From the NCBI GenBank assembly GCA_964030475.1, contig CAXIPT010000002.1, positions 14,533,095 to 14,597,094 on the forward strand: a stretch of 64,000 nucleotides of DNA, read 5' to 3'. Below, in pieces: positions 33,894 to 43,068 of this stretch; the stretch's first letter is position 1, and every line of letters starts with the position of its first letter. The stretch is from Tethya wilhelma (taxonomy: Eukaryota > Porifera > Demospongiae > Tethyida > Tethyidae). A model generated the notes under the pieces. It made no database searches. It was given only the letters and a program-made list of their open reading frames with translations, and was not told the origin of the DNA. The translations under genes were made by a program, and so were the position numbers.

Positions 33894-35869
33894 ATACCTT
33901 GTTGCACGTGGAGCCTAAAGAAATGCCAACTTCTCAAACAGTCAGTACAGTTTCGTCGAACATCGCTGCTAGCCTCTCGCCTGACACGTTGCTCATGACG
34001 TGTCGTGTTTTAGTCGAAGCTCCTGATGGCTCTAGAGTGGAAGCTCGTGCACTTCTCAATAATGCCTCTTCTACCTCCTTTATCTCAGAGCGTTTGGCAC
34101 AGAGTCTATGCTTACCCCGTGAACGCCAAAGATTAGAAATCTCAGGCATAGCTGGCCTTGCTCACAAATCACAATTTCAGTTCACGACTCAGTTCAACGT
34201 CTACTCTGCTAGATCTTCTGAAAAGAAATTCATGGTCAATGCAATCATCTCTCCACGAGTCACGTGTGACCTACCGTTTTACCCTATTCCCTTCAATGTC
34301 AGTTGGACTCACCTCTCTGACATTCTGCTAGCCGATCCAACTTTCGGTCAACCTGGCAGAATCGACATCCTTCTTGGCACAAACATCTTTGTTCAAACTT
34401 TGTTGCATGGCCGGTGGAGTGGACCACCAAGCACACCCGTTGCGCTTGAAACGGAATTTGGGTGGGTCTTAGCTGGAGAAGTTCCTTCTCATCAACCCAC
34501 GATTCAAGTCTCTAATTGCCACGCCTTGCACAAATCAAGTGATGATTTGATCAGGCAATTTTGGGAAATTGAAGAAAGCCCTACTGGAAGACCCTCTCTC
34601 TCACCCGAAGAACGCTCTGTCATGGAACACTTCAAAGTGATTCAGAAGATGGTCGTTTTGTCACACCTTTGCCAAAGAAACCTGATGCAGATCCCTTGGG
34701 TGAATCTCGCTCTCTGGCAGTTCGGAGATTTTTGACTCTCGAGCGATCATTGCAGTGCAAGGAACAAACCACTGAATTCAATTCTGCTATGGAAGAATAC
34801 TTCGAGTGTGGACATGCTGAGCTCATTCCCTTTTCCGATCTCGACAAACCTACTCATGCTGTGTACTACTTGCCCATGCACGTCGTACATAAGGAGTCCA
34901 GCTCAACCACCAAAATCAGAATCGTGTTTGATGCTTCGGCGAAGTCGTCCACAGGAGTCTCTCTAAACGATACACTACTCGTCGGGCCAACTGTTCATCC
35001 CACTTTGACTGACGTTTTACTCCGATTTCGTTTATATCGTGTCGCACTAGAATGTACAGGGCTGTGTCTCTACCAGTGGAGGATCAAGACCTCCATCGAT
35101 TCGTCTGGAGAAAGAGTCCAAGTGATCCACTTCAAGATTACCGCATGACCAGGGTGACCTTCGGAGTTTCCGCATCATCGTTCGCCGCCAATATGGTGGT
35201 AAAACAGAATGCCCTTGACCACAAGCTTCAATATCCCTTAGCGGCTGAAGTTGTTGCGACCTCATTCTACGTGGATGACTGCTTGTCTGGTGCGGATTCT
35301 GTAGATCATGCAATGGAGATGCGAACCCAATTGCAAGCTCTCTTTCATGAAGGTGGTTTTGTTCTTCGAAAATGGAACTCGAGCGACCAGGCTGTTTTAC
35401 AACACCTCTCACCTGACCTGGTTGACCCTCACCACACTCTATTGCTGTCTGATCCCAACGAGTATACCAAGACTCTGGGTATATGTTGGAATAGTGATCA
35501 AGATATGTTTCGTCTCAGTATTGCCGAGTTGCCTCCCATCGAGAACCTCACAAAGCGTATGCTTGTAGCCAAAACGTATGACGTTCTAGGATGGTTTTCC
35601 CCATTGATTATCAAAGCCAAGATATTGCTACAACGATTATGGGAAGCAAAGGTCGATTGGGATGATAAGGTTCCTCAACTCATCCTTGACGAATGGTTGC
35701 AATGGAGAAATGAACTTCCTATGCTCTCATCCAAGAGTATCCATCGTTGTTACTACCCTAAATCTGTAAACATCGTCTCGTACCAGCTCCACGGCTTTTG
35801 TGATGCCTCTGAGGTTGCTTATGCTGGAGTGGTATACCTTCGTATGGTTGACTCTAACAATGAAGTCCA
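33894..35869 (+). pseudogene. Second BEL segment (protease, RT, RNase H start), gap-bounded
   Basis: Nearly the same sequence as the minus-strand element between about 26988 and 25024, but on the plus strand. It starts inside the knuckle-to-protease region and stops in RNase H at the N at 35870. The Y-V-D-D box is at 35268-35279. It keeps several 9-12 bp stretches that the first copy lacks, and lacks others (10 bp near 34640, 16 bp near 35050, 9 bp near 35566), so it is broken in different places. No LTRs are present. It may be a second insertion, the other haplotype, or a misplaced contig. Confidence 0.88.
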
Positions 35870-35870
35870 N
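35870..35870. other. Single N, probable collapsed gap
   Basis: BEL sequence on the left, a piece of the pogo/Jerky-type relic on the right. Confidence 0.65.
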
Positions 35871-35970
35871 TTCCTAGCCTTTGCAATCAGTTCAAGACTG
35901 ATGTGTGAGTGGTGGCCATCTTGTATCGTGGGGCTGTTTTTGTCAGTAAAGAAACCGCAGGTAAAATAAG
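35871..35970 (-). pseudogene. 100-bp piece of the pogo/Jerky-type transposase
   Basis: Matches 29661-29760 base for base or nearly so, in the same orientation, then diverges at TAAG. Confidence 0.85.
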
Positions 35971-35975
35971 TAATA

Positions 35976-36064
35976 GTTAACCTAGGGAATTATGGCAGTA
36001 AACGTACGACGCCCGAGGGCGAGGACGTTTACGTTGCCATAATTCCCGCCTAAGGTAGGTTAAC
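35976..36064. mobile_element. 89-bp foldback element
   Basis: Outer ends GTTAACCTAGGGAATTATGG and the inverse CCATAATTCCCGCCTAAGG with GTTAAC. The inner arms are CAGTAAACGT and ACGTTTACGTTG around a GC-rich loop (GCCCGAGGGC). It could be a MITE or a structured regulatory palindrome. Confidence 0.65.
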
Positions 36065-36299
36065 TCCTTAATCTCATTGGCTAAATCAATACATAGTAAC
36101 TACTTACCTCCCTAGTTACTGTAGCGCTTAGAAACAGTCGACCAGTAACGCTCAAAATGGCAGAGCAAGCTTGTGCTTTTTCTAAATCTTGTCTATATAT
36201 GATCTAGGCATGTGCGAGTGGACTAATTGCCCTGGCGCTCTTTACCAATCTACTCAGAGTACCGCTGGGAGTTCAAGTCAGCAGAGTAGTAGCTCAGGC

Positions 36300-38733
36300 C
36301 TCAGTCTTGCGGTTGGACCCGAAGAAGCCCTGCCCATACATCTGAGCGGCAGCGTTGACTAGCCCAACCTACTGGCAAAAGTGGCCAGTGAAGGACGCTT
36401 TGAATTTCTATCCAGCACTGAACTCTCGAGGATGAGCGAAGGACTTGCGCCAGCAAACACGAAAAAGGCAACATTTTGGGCTTTGAACACATTTAAACTG
36501 TGGAGAAGAGCGAGGAATGAAAAGCTACCTTCAGAGAAAGTACCAGACGACATTTTCACTACTCGGTCATTTGCACTCAAATGGGGCGTTTTGCTGCAGA
36601 GGCAAGAAAGGCTGGTGGAAAGCCATACCCACCATCAAGTATACACCAACTTTTATGTGGTGTTCTACGACATATGAGAGAGGTCAATGCCCACGCTCCA
36701 AACTTCCTTGACAAGAAAGACGCCAGATTTAGAAAGCTGCACCGCACTCTTGATGTATTGTTCAATGAATTACATTCAAAAGGGATTGGAAGACATGTAA
36801 AGCATGCTCAAGTTATTTCCAAAGGAGAAGAACAAAAGCTATGGAAGAGTGGCATTCTCGGTCTAACCAATCCAAGATCGCTTCAAAATGCTGTTTTTTA
36901 CACAGTTGGAAAGCACTGAGGAGGTGAGGAACATCGAAATCTGAAACTTTCACAGTTTGAGCGTAGAAGTGACCCAGATCATTACTCAGTGTGCACTGAA
37001 CACGTATCAAAGAATAGGAATGGATCGTTTCAGCAGTTGCATGTGCAAAACAAAGTTGTGCCTATTTATTCTTGACCTGAAGCAGGTGACCACTGTCCAG
37101 TAAAGTTGATGGATCTGTATATATCCAAGCTACCACAAAAAGCAATCGAGAGTGATTTGTTTTATGCAAGACCATCCACTGTAAAAACGGATTGGTGAAC
37201 GTCACTACCAAATGGTAGTGAAAACCTTGCCACAGGGCTCACCACAAAACAGGCGGTGATGCTCACTACATATTTGTTGATGTGGTGATCGTCACTACTT
37301 TCATAAGAATCAATAATACTGGCTTTATATGAACAAAATCAGTCAAAATAACATACAAACCATGACAACTAATCAACTGTCAAGTTTTAGCAGGCAGCAC
37401 CAGTTCATTTGAATCTTTCTTGCTTGCATGTTCATACAGACTCTCGTTTTCACCTAATAAAGACAGTGATAGTATGTACTCAACTGCAATACATGAATAC
37501 AACTTCAGAACTTACCATCAAACTGTTTCTTGTATATAGCTGCTATAGTAAGACCCATTTCTTTGGTCAGGCACGCTAGCGCGCTAATTGTGTGATCCAT
37601 AGCTCTGGCAAAAACAACACAATTTGTGAAAAACACTCTAAAATAAGTCTATTACTTTTAGTTCTTACCTTAAACAAGAAAATCCTCTCTCAAACAAGCT
37701 GTATTCCAGCACAAAATCTCGATTTCTTCTTGGCAGAACTTTCGAAAATAATTTCTGATGATGTCATACTTTTAGCGATGTGCTTTAATTAGAAAAATAG
37801 GTCTGTGGATTTTCTGCTGTTCTCTCACCAAAGTCTTGATTTTGTCAGTGTCTCTAATAACCTAATGATGCTAAATCAAAGTATTAGTTATCCTACCAAG
37901 CAAGAAGTCAGTCAAGTCTACGTCTAAAGTCGTGATCGTGGAAAATCACTGAATCAAGCTCTCATGGTGTCTTCATTGAAATTTACAGTTTCTTGATGAA
38001 GCATTAGGTCATTAATATATAGCTAGCTATGATTAGATTAACTACTAGGCTCATTTCACCCTGATTAAAGAGATTTAGCTCCTAGTTCACAAAGTAGTGA
38101 CCTTCACTACCGTGGCATTGTAGTGAATATTCACTACACTGTAGTGAAAGTAAAATGCGGTGAACATCACTACATTGGTAGTGACGTTCACTAGTCCGTT
38201 TTTACAGTCCACTAGAAAAAATACCAACTGACACCTCATTGCCATGGTATACCCCAACACCAGTTGGAAAGCACACTTTAAATGACAAGGTGAAGACAAT
38301 GTGCAAATTTGCTGGAGTAACTGGCCGCAAAACTAATCATAGTTTGCGTGCAACTGGCACTACTCAGTTATATGAAAGTCATGTACCTGAAAAGTTGATA
38401 CAGGAACGGACTGGCCATCGCTCTTTGAAGTCATTGCGAGTATATGAACATTCCAGTGTCCAACAGCAACAAAAAGTGTCTGCAATATTATTAGCTCCAA
38501 GGTACCAAAAAAGCTTATCCTTCAATGAAAAAGATGCAACCGAGAAGATTACACACTCAGCTGGAATGGCTACTGGAATAAATTTTAACTTTAACAATCT
38601 ACATGGATGCACTATAAATATCAGCCAACCTCCGAATTTACCAACTGCAGTCACTTCAGAATCCGTTACCAATACTTTACAGTATGAGAAAGAAGTTGAG
38701 GAAGTTTTTAGTAATATCCCAGATATTTACTAA
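36300..38733 (+). pseudogene. Crypton-type tyrosine recombinase relic
   Basis: Plus-strand pieces line up with the recombinase-like proteins related to the ZMYM/QRICH1 C-terminal domain: F-E-F-L-S near 36400, then A-N-T-K-K-A-T-F-W-A, P-P-S-S-I-H-Q-L-L-C-G, and G-G-E-E-H-R-N-L-K-L near 36920. The C-terminal box at 38239-38500 keeps H-S-L-R (H34, R37 of that frame), G-H-R (H60) and the nucleophile context R-V-Y-E (Y69). The first catalytic Arg region, normally just before G-G-x-E-H-R, is damaged by a stop. Frame shifts at about 36560 and a 1.03-kb insertion add to the decay. It may descend from an element or from a domesticated gene. Confidence 0.78.
37179..38207. mobile_element. 1.03-kb inverted-repeat element inside the recombinase
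   Basis: Left end CTGTAAAAACGGATTGGTGA, then ACGTCACTACCAAATGG. Right end inverted: CTGTAAAAACGGACTAGTGA, then ACGTCACTACCAATGTAG. TCCA lies on both sides (37175-37178, 38208-38211), a candidate 4-bp target duplication. CACTAC and GTAGTG alternate through both subterminal zones. It has no transposase. Confidence 0.8.
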
Positions 38734-38904
38734 CAGTGCAATGTATAATATTTTTATTTTACCCACTATTATAGCAGACTTAGCAGTTTTGTATTCCTGA
38801 GCTTTTCTTCTTATTATTNGCTCGCAGTAACTCCCAGGAAAACTTCAACCGCATACTGATGCATATTCAAAATTGACTACGTCACGCACGTGATATTTGA
38901 TACC
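38734..38904. other. Recombinase 3' flank and N at 38819
   Basis: AT-rich. A single N interrupts TTATTATT-GCTCGCAG and probably marks a gap. Confidence 0.5.
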
Positions 38905-38968
38905 AGGCTCTCTCCCTCCTTATTTTCGTAGGAAATATTCACGAGGGAGGAGCCTGGGAACGAGGCAA
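38905..38968. mobile_element. GC-rich mini-hairpin element
   Basis: ACCAGGCTCTCTCCCTCCTT at the left, GGAGGAGCCTGGGAACGAGG at the right, inverted, about 64 bp. Confidence 0.7.
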
Positions 38969-39125
38969 GGGGATAACAATGCTAGTAAAAGCAATGTCTT
39001 ACCGATCAGGATCTTCACAAAAAATTAATGGGAAACTCTAAAATGCACAAACAATTACACATGTGTAGCTGTAGATTATTATTTTTTTTTCTTCTCACAA
39101 ATGACGTACAGTAGTACATAACATA

Positions 39126-39490
39126 CCATACTGGCGTATCTCGCATATAGGCGCTTATTTGTTGATAAGCGCTCATGCAACTGTAAGTCTACTGGCTTGT
39201 TATTAAGCGCACCGTTGACTTTTGATACCTTAGAGGCATAATATACTCTTATTACACTCCTGATCTGCAGCAGCACATCTTCTTAGTACATTTTGAACTG
39301 ATTGTTTGTAGTTTTCTGCAGCACAGTGGACGCGGCGATACTTCGCCACTTGGATGTGTACTTTGAACTCTAATAATACTTCTAATTGAAGCCCATTTAT
39401 GACTCGTTTATAGGCGCTTACTCACATATAAGCGCATACTTTCTTCCTGTGGAAATAATGGCGCATGCGCTTAACAACGCGCCAGTACGG
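39126..39490. mobile_element. TACCGTA-group MITE, 365 bp
   Basis: CCATACTGGCG at the left and CGCCAGTACGG at the right, with TA on both sides. The subterminal TATAGGCGCTTA and TAAGCGC motifs are repeated and inverted (ATATAGGCGCTTATTTG, TTATAGGCGCTTACTC, ATATAAGCGCATAC). Non-coding. Confidence 0.7.
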
Positions 39491-40227
39491 TAATTGAAAT
39501 CCTTGTTGGATGGATTTTAGTGCACTACCCATTTTTTCACCGCTTTTTTAATGAAATTTTTACTACTTGTCATATTATAAGCAAAGTTTTGTAGGTCCAT
39601 GTGTTCGGGAGTTCACCGGAACTGGTCCGGAAGTGATGGGACCTCAAGCTAAAATGCTACTTTTTCTCTGGACTGTGGAGAATGTAAGCTATGAAAATTG
39701 TGCCTAGACAGCTAACTTAGATAGTTCTAGCCTAGGATAGAATCACAGGTGTTACAAGTATGGCTGACTGTTTTTGAGATTGCTGACAAGGCTTACTAAT
39801 GGCATCCGTATCCAACAAAGAAGCGTGATGGAGCAGACAATCTTTCACAAAAGAAGCGTAGCAAGGGGAAAGCATTTGCTTCTAGAAGTCTGCTTCTCTA
39901 TCACTGTACACGAAACACAGCTAGCCAGATAGCAAGTTTTTTGTCAGCTGATTACAAAAATGGCGGTAGTCAGAAAGGGTCGTCTGTGACGTCACGTAGT
40001 GAGAGAAATTGTTGAGCTAACCAAATTGCAAAGAGGAGCAGTGCATGTGCACATTTCCTTTTACTACAGCAAAAACAAGCAAGCAAACAAGCAAAGAGCA
40101 TGGCGAGCGAAGCAAGCCACACTCCTTGTATAGTATAATCATGAAAGTGCTGATTGATGGTACACAACCCTAAGCACATGTCCACTCATGCATTATAATA
40201 ATTATTATAATTATTACACATGAGCAC
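39491..40227. other. No recognised gene
   Basis: No exon could be supported. The last 40 bp are an AT-rich TAATTATTATAATTATTA palindrome. Confidence 0.4.
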
Positions 40228-40244
40228 AAGTGGCCAGTATATTG

Positions 40245-40268
40245 CTGATGAAGACTACTGGTCGAAAC
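40245..40268 (+). ncRNA. Hammerhead-ribozyme-like core motif
   Basis: CTGATGA (40245-40251), a small stem GAC-TACTG-GTC, then GAAAC (40264-40268). This is the conserved catalytic core order of hammerhead ribozymes. A minimal stem III (AC-AT-GU) can be drawn next, but a matching stem I is not visible, so activity is doubtful. Minimal hammerheads of this type are known at the ends of Penelope-like elements, and one sits 86 bp before the ORF at 40354. Confidence 0.45.
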
Positions 40269-40353
40269 ATGTTCGGGAAGACTGAACCAGAAGACTGAAG
40301 AACATCCAACCCAAGGAGAACAGGAGGCCTGAAGGTCCAAGAATAAAATTCAT

Positions 40354-41289
40354 ATGTCGAGCAAAACGGCTACCAATGGTGGACAGGAAGCCGTCCAAAA
40401 TTGCTCTAAACCGGAAAGTTTAAACATTATGATACCAGTTAAAAGCCAGACCGAAGAGATGGTCAGCCAAAAGAGGCTAAACAGACCTCACAATCTACAG
40501 GAGCATCAGCCTGGTACACCACCTCTCACACCTGGCGACCCTTTACCAACAACTACAAATGATAGCCAAACTGAGAAAGAACAGAATATTATCAAGCCCA
40601 TTGAATCATCCATGGTACTGGGAGAAATGCCAAACTGGGCAGATGCTTCACCAAGTGTAGAAGATATGCAACCAGATAATTTCATTATACATCAAATGAC
40701 ACAATACAGAGATATTAAACAAAAACATGACATTCAAGATGAAGAAAAAAACGGAGAACAAGAGACATCCAACGTATCAGAGAAACACCACGGTCAGAGA
40801 GAAGAAAGCATGGAACGTCACGAGTTTGCAGATCACAGGGCAGCACACCAAGAACTCACTAGACAACTGGAGGAAACAAGTAAACAAATTTACACAACTT
40901 TTATAATCTTAACTAAAGCTAACCACCACAAGAAATTCATGGAAAACTGTCTGATAGCCAGAAAGCCACCAAAGGGCCTATCCATATGGTGCCAACCACA
41001 TATTTACCATTCAAATACAGATGTCGAAACTGAATGGCACAAAATCCAAAAAGTAACCACAATGAAACTTACAGCACTTCTCGTAAGGCACTATACAAAT
41101 ATAATCAAGCAACACAAACAAATAATCAACCAAATCCAGGAGGAAATAAAAGAAATGCTGCCAATCAGCACAAAGAGCCAAAACTTGATCACAGAATGGA
41201 ACAAAATACACAGGAATGCACTGAACAAAGTAAAACCTCTCAGAGAAAAACTTGAACGAAACAGACTCAAGAAACTCAAACGCCTATAA
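40354..41289 (+). CDS. 311-codon ORF resembling the N-terminal part of Penelope-like proteins
   Basis: The longest intact plus-strand ORF here. Residues 1-130 are polar and Pro/Thr/Gln-rich. From about residue 165 the chain is helical and basic: H-Q-E-L-T-R-Q-L-E-E-T, then F-M-E-N-C-L-I-A-R-K-P-P-K-G-L, then W-H-K-I and L-L-V-R-H, ending in a Lys/Arg-rich tail. The F-x2-x-C...P-K-G-L pattern before a long helical zone resembles the region upstream of RT in Penelope-like elements. No RT or GIY-YIG domain follows. An intact ORF without its partner could be an ORF1, a domesticated protein, or a non-autonomous element. The family assignment is by pattern only. Confidence 0.5.
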   Translation: MSSKTATNGGQEAVQNCSKPESLNIMIPVKSQTEEMVSQKRLNRPHNLQEHQPGTPPLTPGDPLPTTTNDSQTEKEQNIIKPIESSMVLGEMPNWADASPSVEDMQPDNFIIHQMTQYRDIKQKHDIQDEEKNGEQETSNVSEKHHGQREESMERHEFADHRAAHQELTRQLEETSKQIYTTFIILTKANHHKKFMENCLIARKPPKGLSIWCQPHIYHSNTDVETEWHKIQKVTTMKLTALLVRHYTNIIKQHKQIINQIQEEIKEMLPISTKSQNLITEWNKIHRNALNKVKPLREKLERNRLKKLKRL

Positions 41290-41754
41290 ACCAAGAACAG
41301 CATAGACAATGAAAATACCATACAGCTGTTATTCTTATTGATAATTATTTTGTTTGTGAAAATGATAAAAAATTATTAATTGATGACAAACGTTTAAAGA
41401 AGCAAGAATCGTTAACATGAGCAGCTCCCTCCCATAACCAACTAACCACTAAAGCACTCACATAGAAAAAGCCATCTATACCGACAATACGGAGGCTGAT
41501 CATCGGCACAGGCGCATGTAGTTCCCACCCATCCTGACTGTATCACTCCAAATTCATAGTAATATAGCATGCATGCACTAAACCTGTTTGCTAATCAGCT
41601 CATGAAGGCTGTAGGCCTGAACGAGCGTAAAACTAAGTATAGTATCGCATTCCAGTAAGTGCTTTTGCAGCAAAACCAAATATGATTCCTTCTTTAGATA
41701 CACAAAGGGCTTGCTGTAGTGAGCAAAACCAAATTACAAGCATGGGCAGTTACC
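41290..41754. other. 3' flank of the 311-codon ORF
   Basis: No RT-like or GIY-YIG-like coding trace. Nothing else was recognised. Confidence 0.45.
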
Positions 41755-41815
41755 TCATCCCCAGGCCCATCCCTCCTTGAAATTTAAGGAGGGAGAGGGC
41801 CTGGTACATGACATC
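41755..41815. mobile_element. GC-rich mini-hairpin element
   Basis: CCCCAGGCCCATCCCTCCTT and AAGGAGGGAGAGGGCCTGG, an almost perfect hairpin with a short AAATTT centre. Confidence 0.75.
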
Positions 41816-42322
41816 ATGCATGTGATGCTCTGGGTAGAACGTGGCAGAACTGACTTAATTGAACATGGGCACGTAAAAAGTTTTAGCTACTATGCCCACG
41901 TATGTAAAAAAAAAGATAGGTGAACTCAAGGCTCCCAAATCTGATTCTCACAGCTAAACATCAAAAAAGGTAAAACTGTAGCTAGTGTATGCATTCTTAG
42001 TGGTGTTTGAAAGAGTTACAGAGCTAAAAGCGGCAAGAAAGAGTAGACCAAGGCCACGTGGTACAGCTATAAATACAAAATGCTGAAAATCAACCAAGAA
42101 ACAAAGCGCTTGGACAAAAAAAACCTGCTTCATCACAGCTTCAGCCATTTTTCTTTGTAACTATCTCAAAATAAGACTCAACTTAGCTGCTGTACTTGAA
42201 ACTTCAACTCTCTTTACAAAATTAGTTGACTGTGCTCTACGTAGGCGGCAAGATTCAGAGTTGCCCATTTGCGGTTGCTCCACCTACGCTCAATTGAAAG
42301 TAACTTATTTCCTGTAACGTCA

Positions 42323-42386
42323 CATACCAGGCCCTCTCCCTCCTTGTTTTTCGAGAAGGGAGGGGCCTTAGGATGAGGCTACATGG
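42323..42386. mobile_element. GC-rich mini-hairpin element
   Basis: ACCAGGCCCTCTCCCTCCTT and AAGGGAGGGGCCTTAGGATG, same family as 41755. Confidence 0.7.
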
Positions 42387-42989
42387 GCAGTACTTGCCGT
42401 AAATACTGCTTGTATAAAGGGCTATACTGTACGAAACTTTGCACATTACTGAGGCATTTTTGAGGTTTGTGCAAGCATTTCTTGCACAGTTAAGTTTGGA
42501 ACATACACATCTTCATTGATCCTTAACTCTCAGTACTTTGTCCAATTTAATGCCTAGAGTTTTCCTTATACGGTAATAATACTGGGTTTGTTTTTTTGTA
42601 AATAGCAAGCCACGCCCCCTGTAAACACTAGCCAGTATTCATTTTTGTGCTGGAACTCTCCCTTATGAAGCAGAAAAGAAGAAAATTAGACCCACCCACC
42701 CACTGAATCTCCATAAGTGATAATGCTACACAATGTTGACCATCACCAGATTCCAAGTGCTTATGGTCTAGAAGTTAAGTAGTGAAAAAAGAAAAAAAAA
42801 AAAAGTTTTGCTTTCTTCAGTTGAGCACTGTAGCATGACTCAGATCAGTAGTGGCCAGCTTAGCTAGCCATGCAGTTATATAGACTGAATAATCTGCAAT
42901 GTCAACAATAGACCATAACTAAGTATGCTTACATAGAGGTAGGTCAACCTGCAAATAAGTTTGCACCCAGGGTTAATTATAGTTCTTAC
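42387..42989. other. Expected position of the last ZFYVE27-like exon; none found
   Basis: The FYVE exon ends in phase 1 at 42990, so a further exon with the final Cys pair should follow on the minus strand. An acceptor and donor at about 42951-42966 enclose only 16 nt that would create TGA. No C-x2-C coding segment was seen here or down to about 39 kb. Confidence 0.4.
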
Positions 42990-43068
42990 ATGTTGCCCCA
43001 AGTAAATTCTTCTTCACCTTGACAGTACAGGAACCACAGAAGCTCTGACCACAGTAGTTGCAGTCATG
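42990..43068 (-). CDS. ZFYVE27: ZFYVE27-like exon 11 (FYVE second half)
   Basis: Acceptor TTATTTTAATAG, donor GTAAGAAC. Encodes 26 residues beginning H-D-C-N-Y-C-G-Q-S-F-C-G-S-C, which supply the C-x2-C-G and F-C-x2-C ligands of a FYVE finger, and ending L-L-G-A-T as in protrudin. Ends in phase 1. Confidence 0.85.

Noticed and set aside
40228..40300. A complete, active hammerhead ribozyme
   Set aside because: The core CTGATGA...GAAAC is present, but no matching stem I can be drawn from the flanks, so only a hammerhead-like motif is claimed.
41954..42148. Hydrophobic minus-strand ORF as the last ZFYVE27-like exon
   Set aside because: It lacks a C-x2-C pair and does not start in the phase required after exon 11.
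42951..42966. A 16-nt terminal micro-exon of the ZFYVE27-like gene
   Set aside because: Acceptor and donor look fair, but the join would give TGA at once and leave the FYVE finger incomplete.
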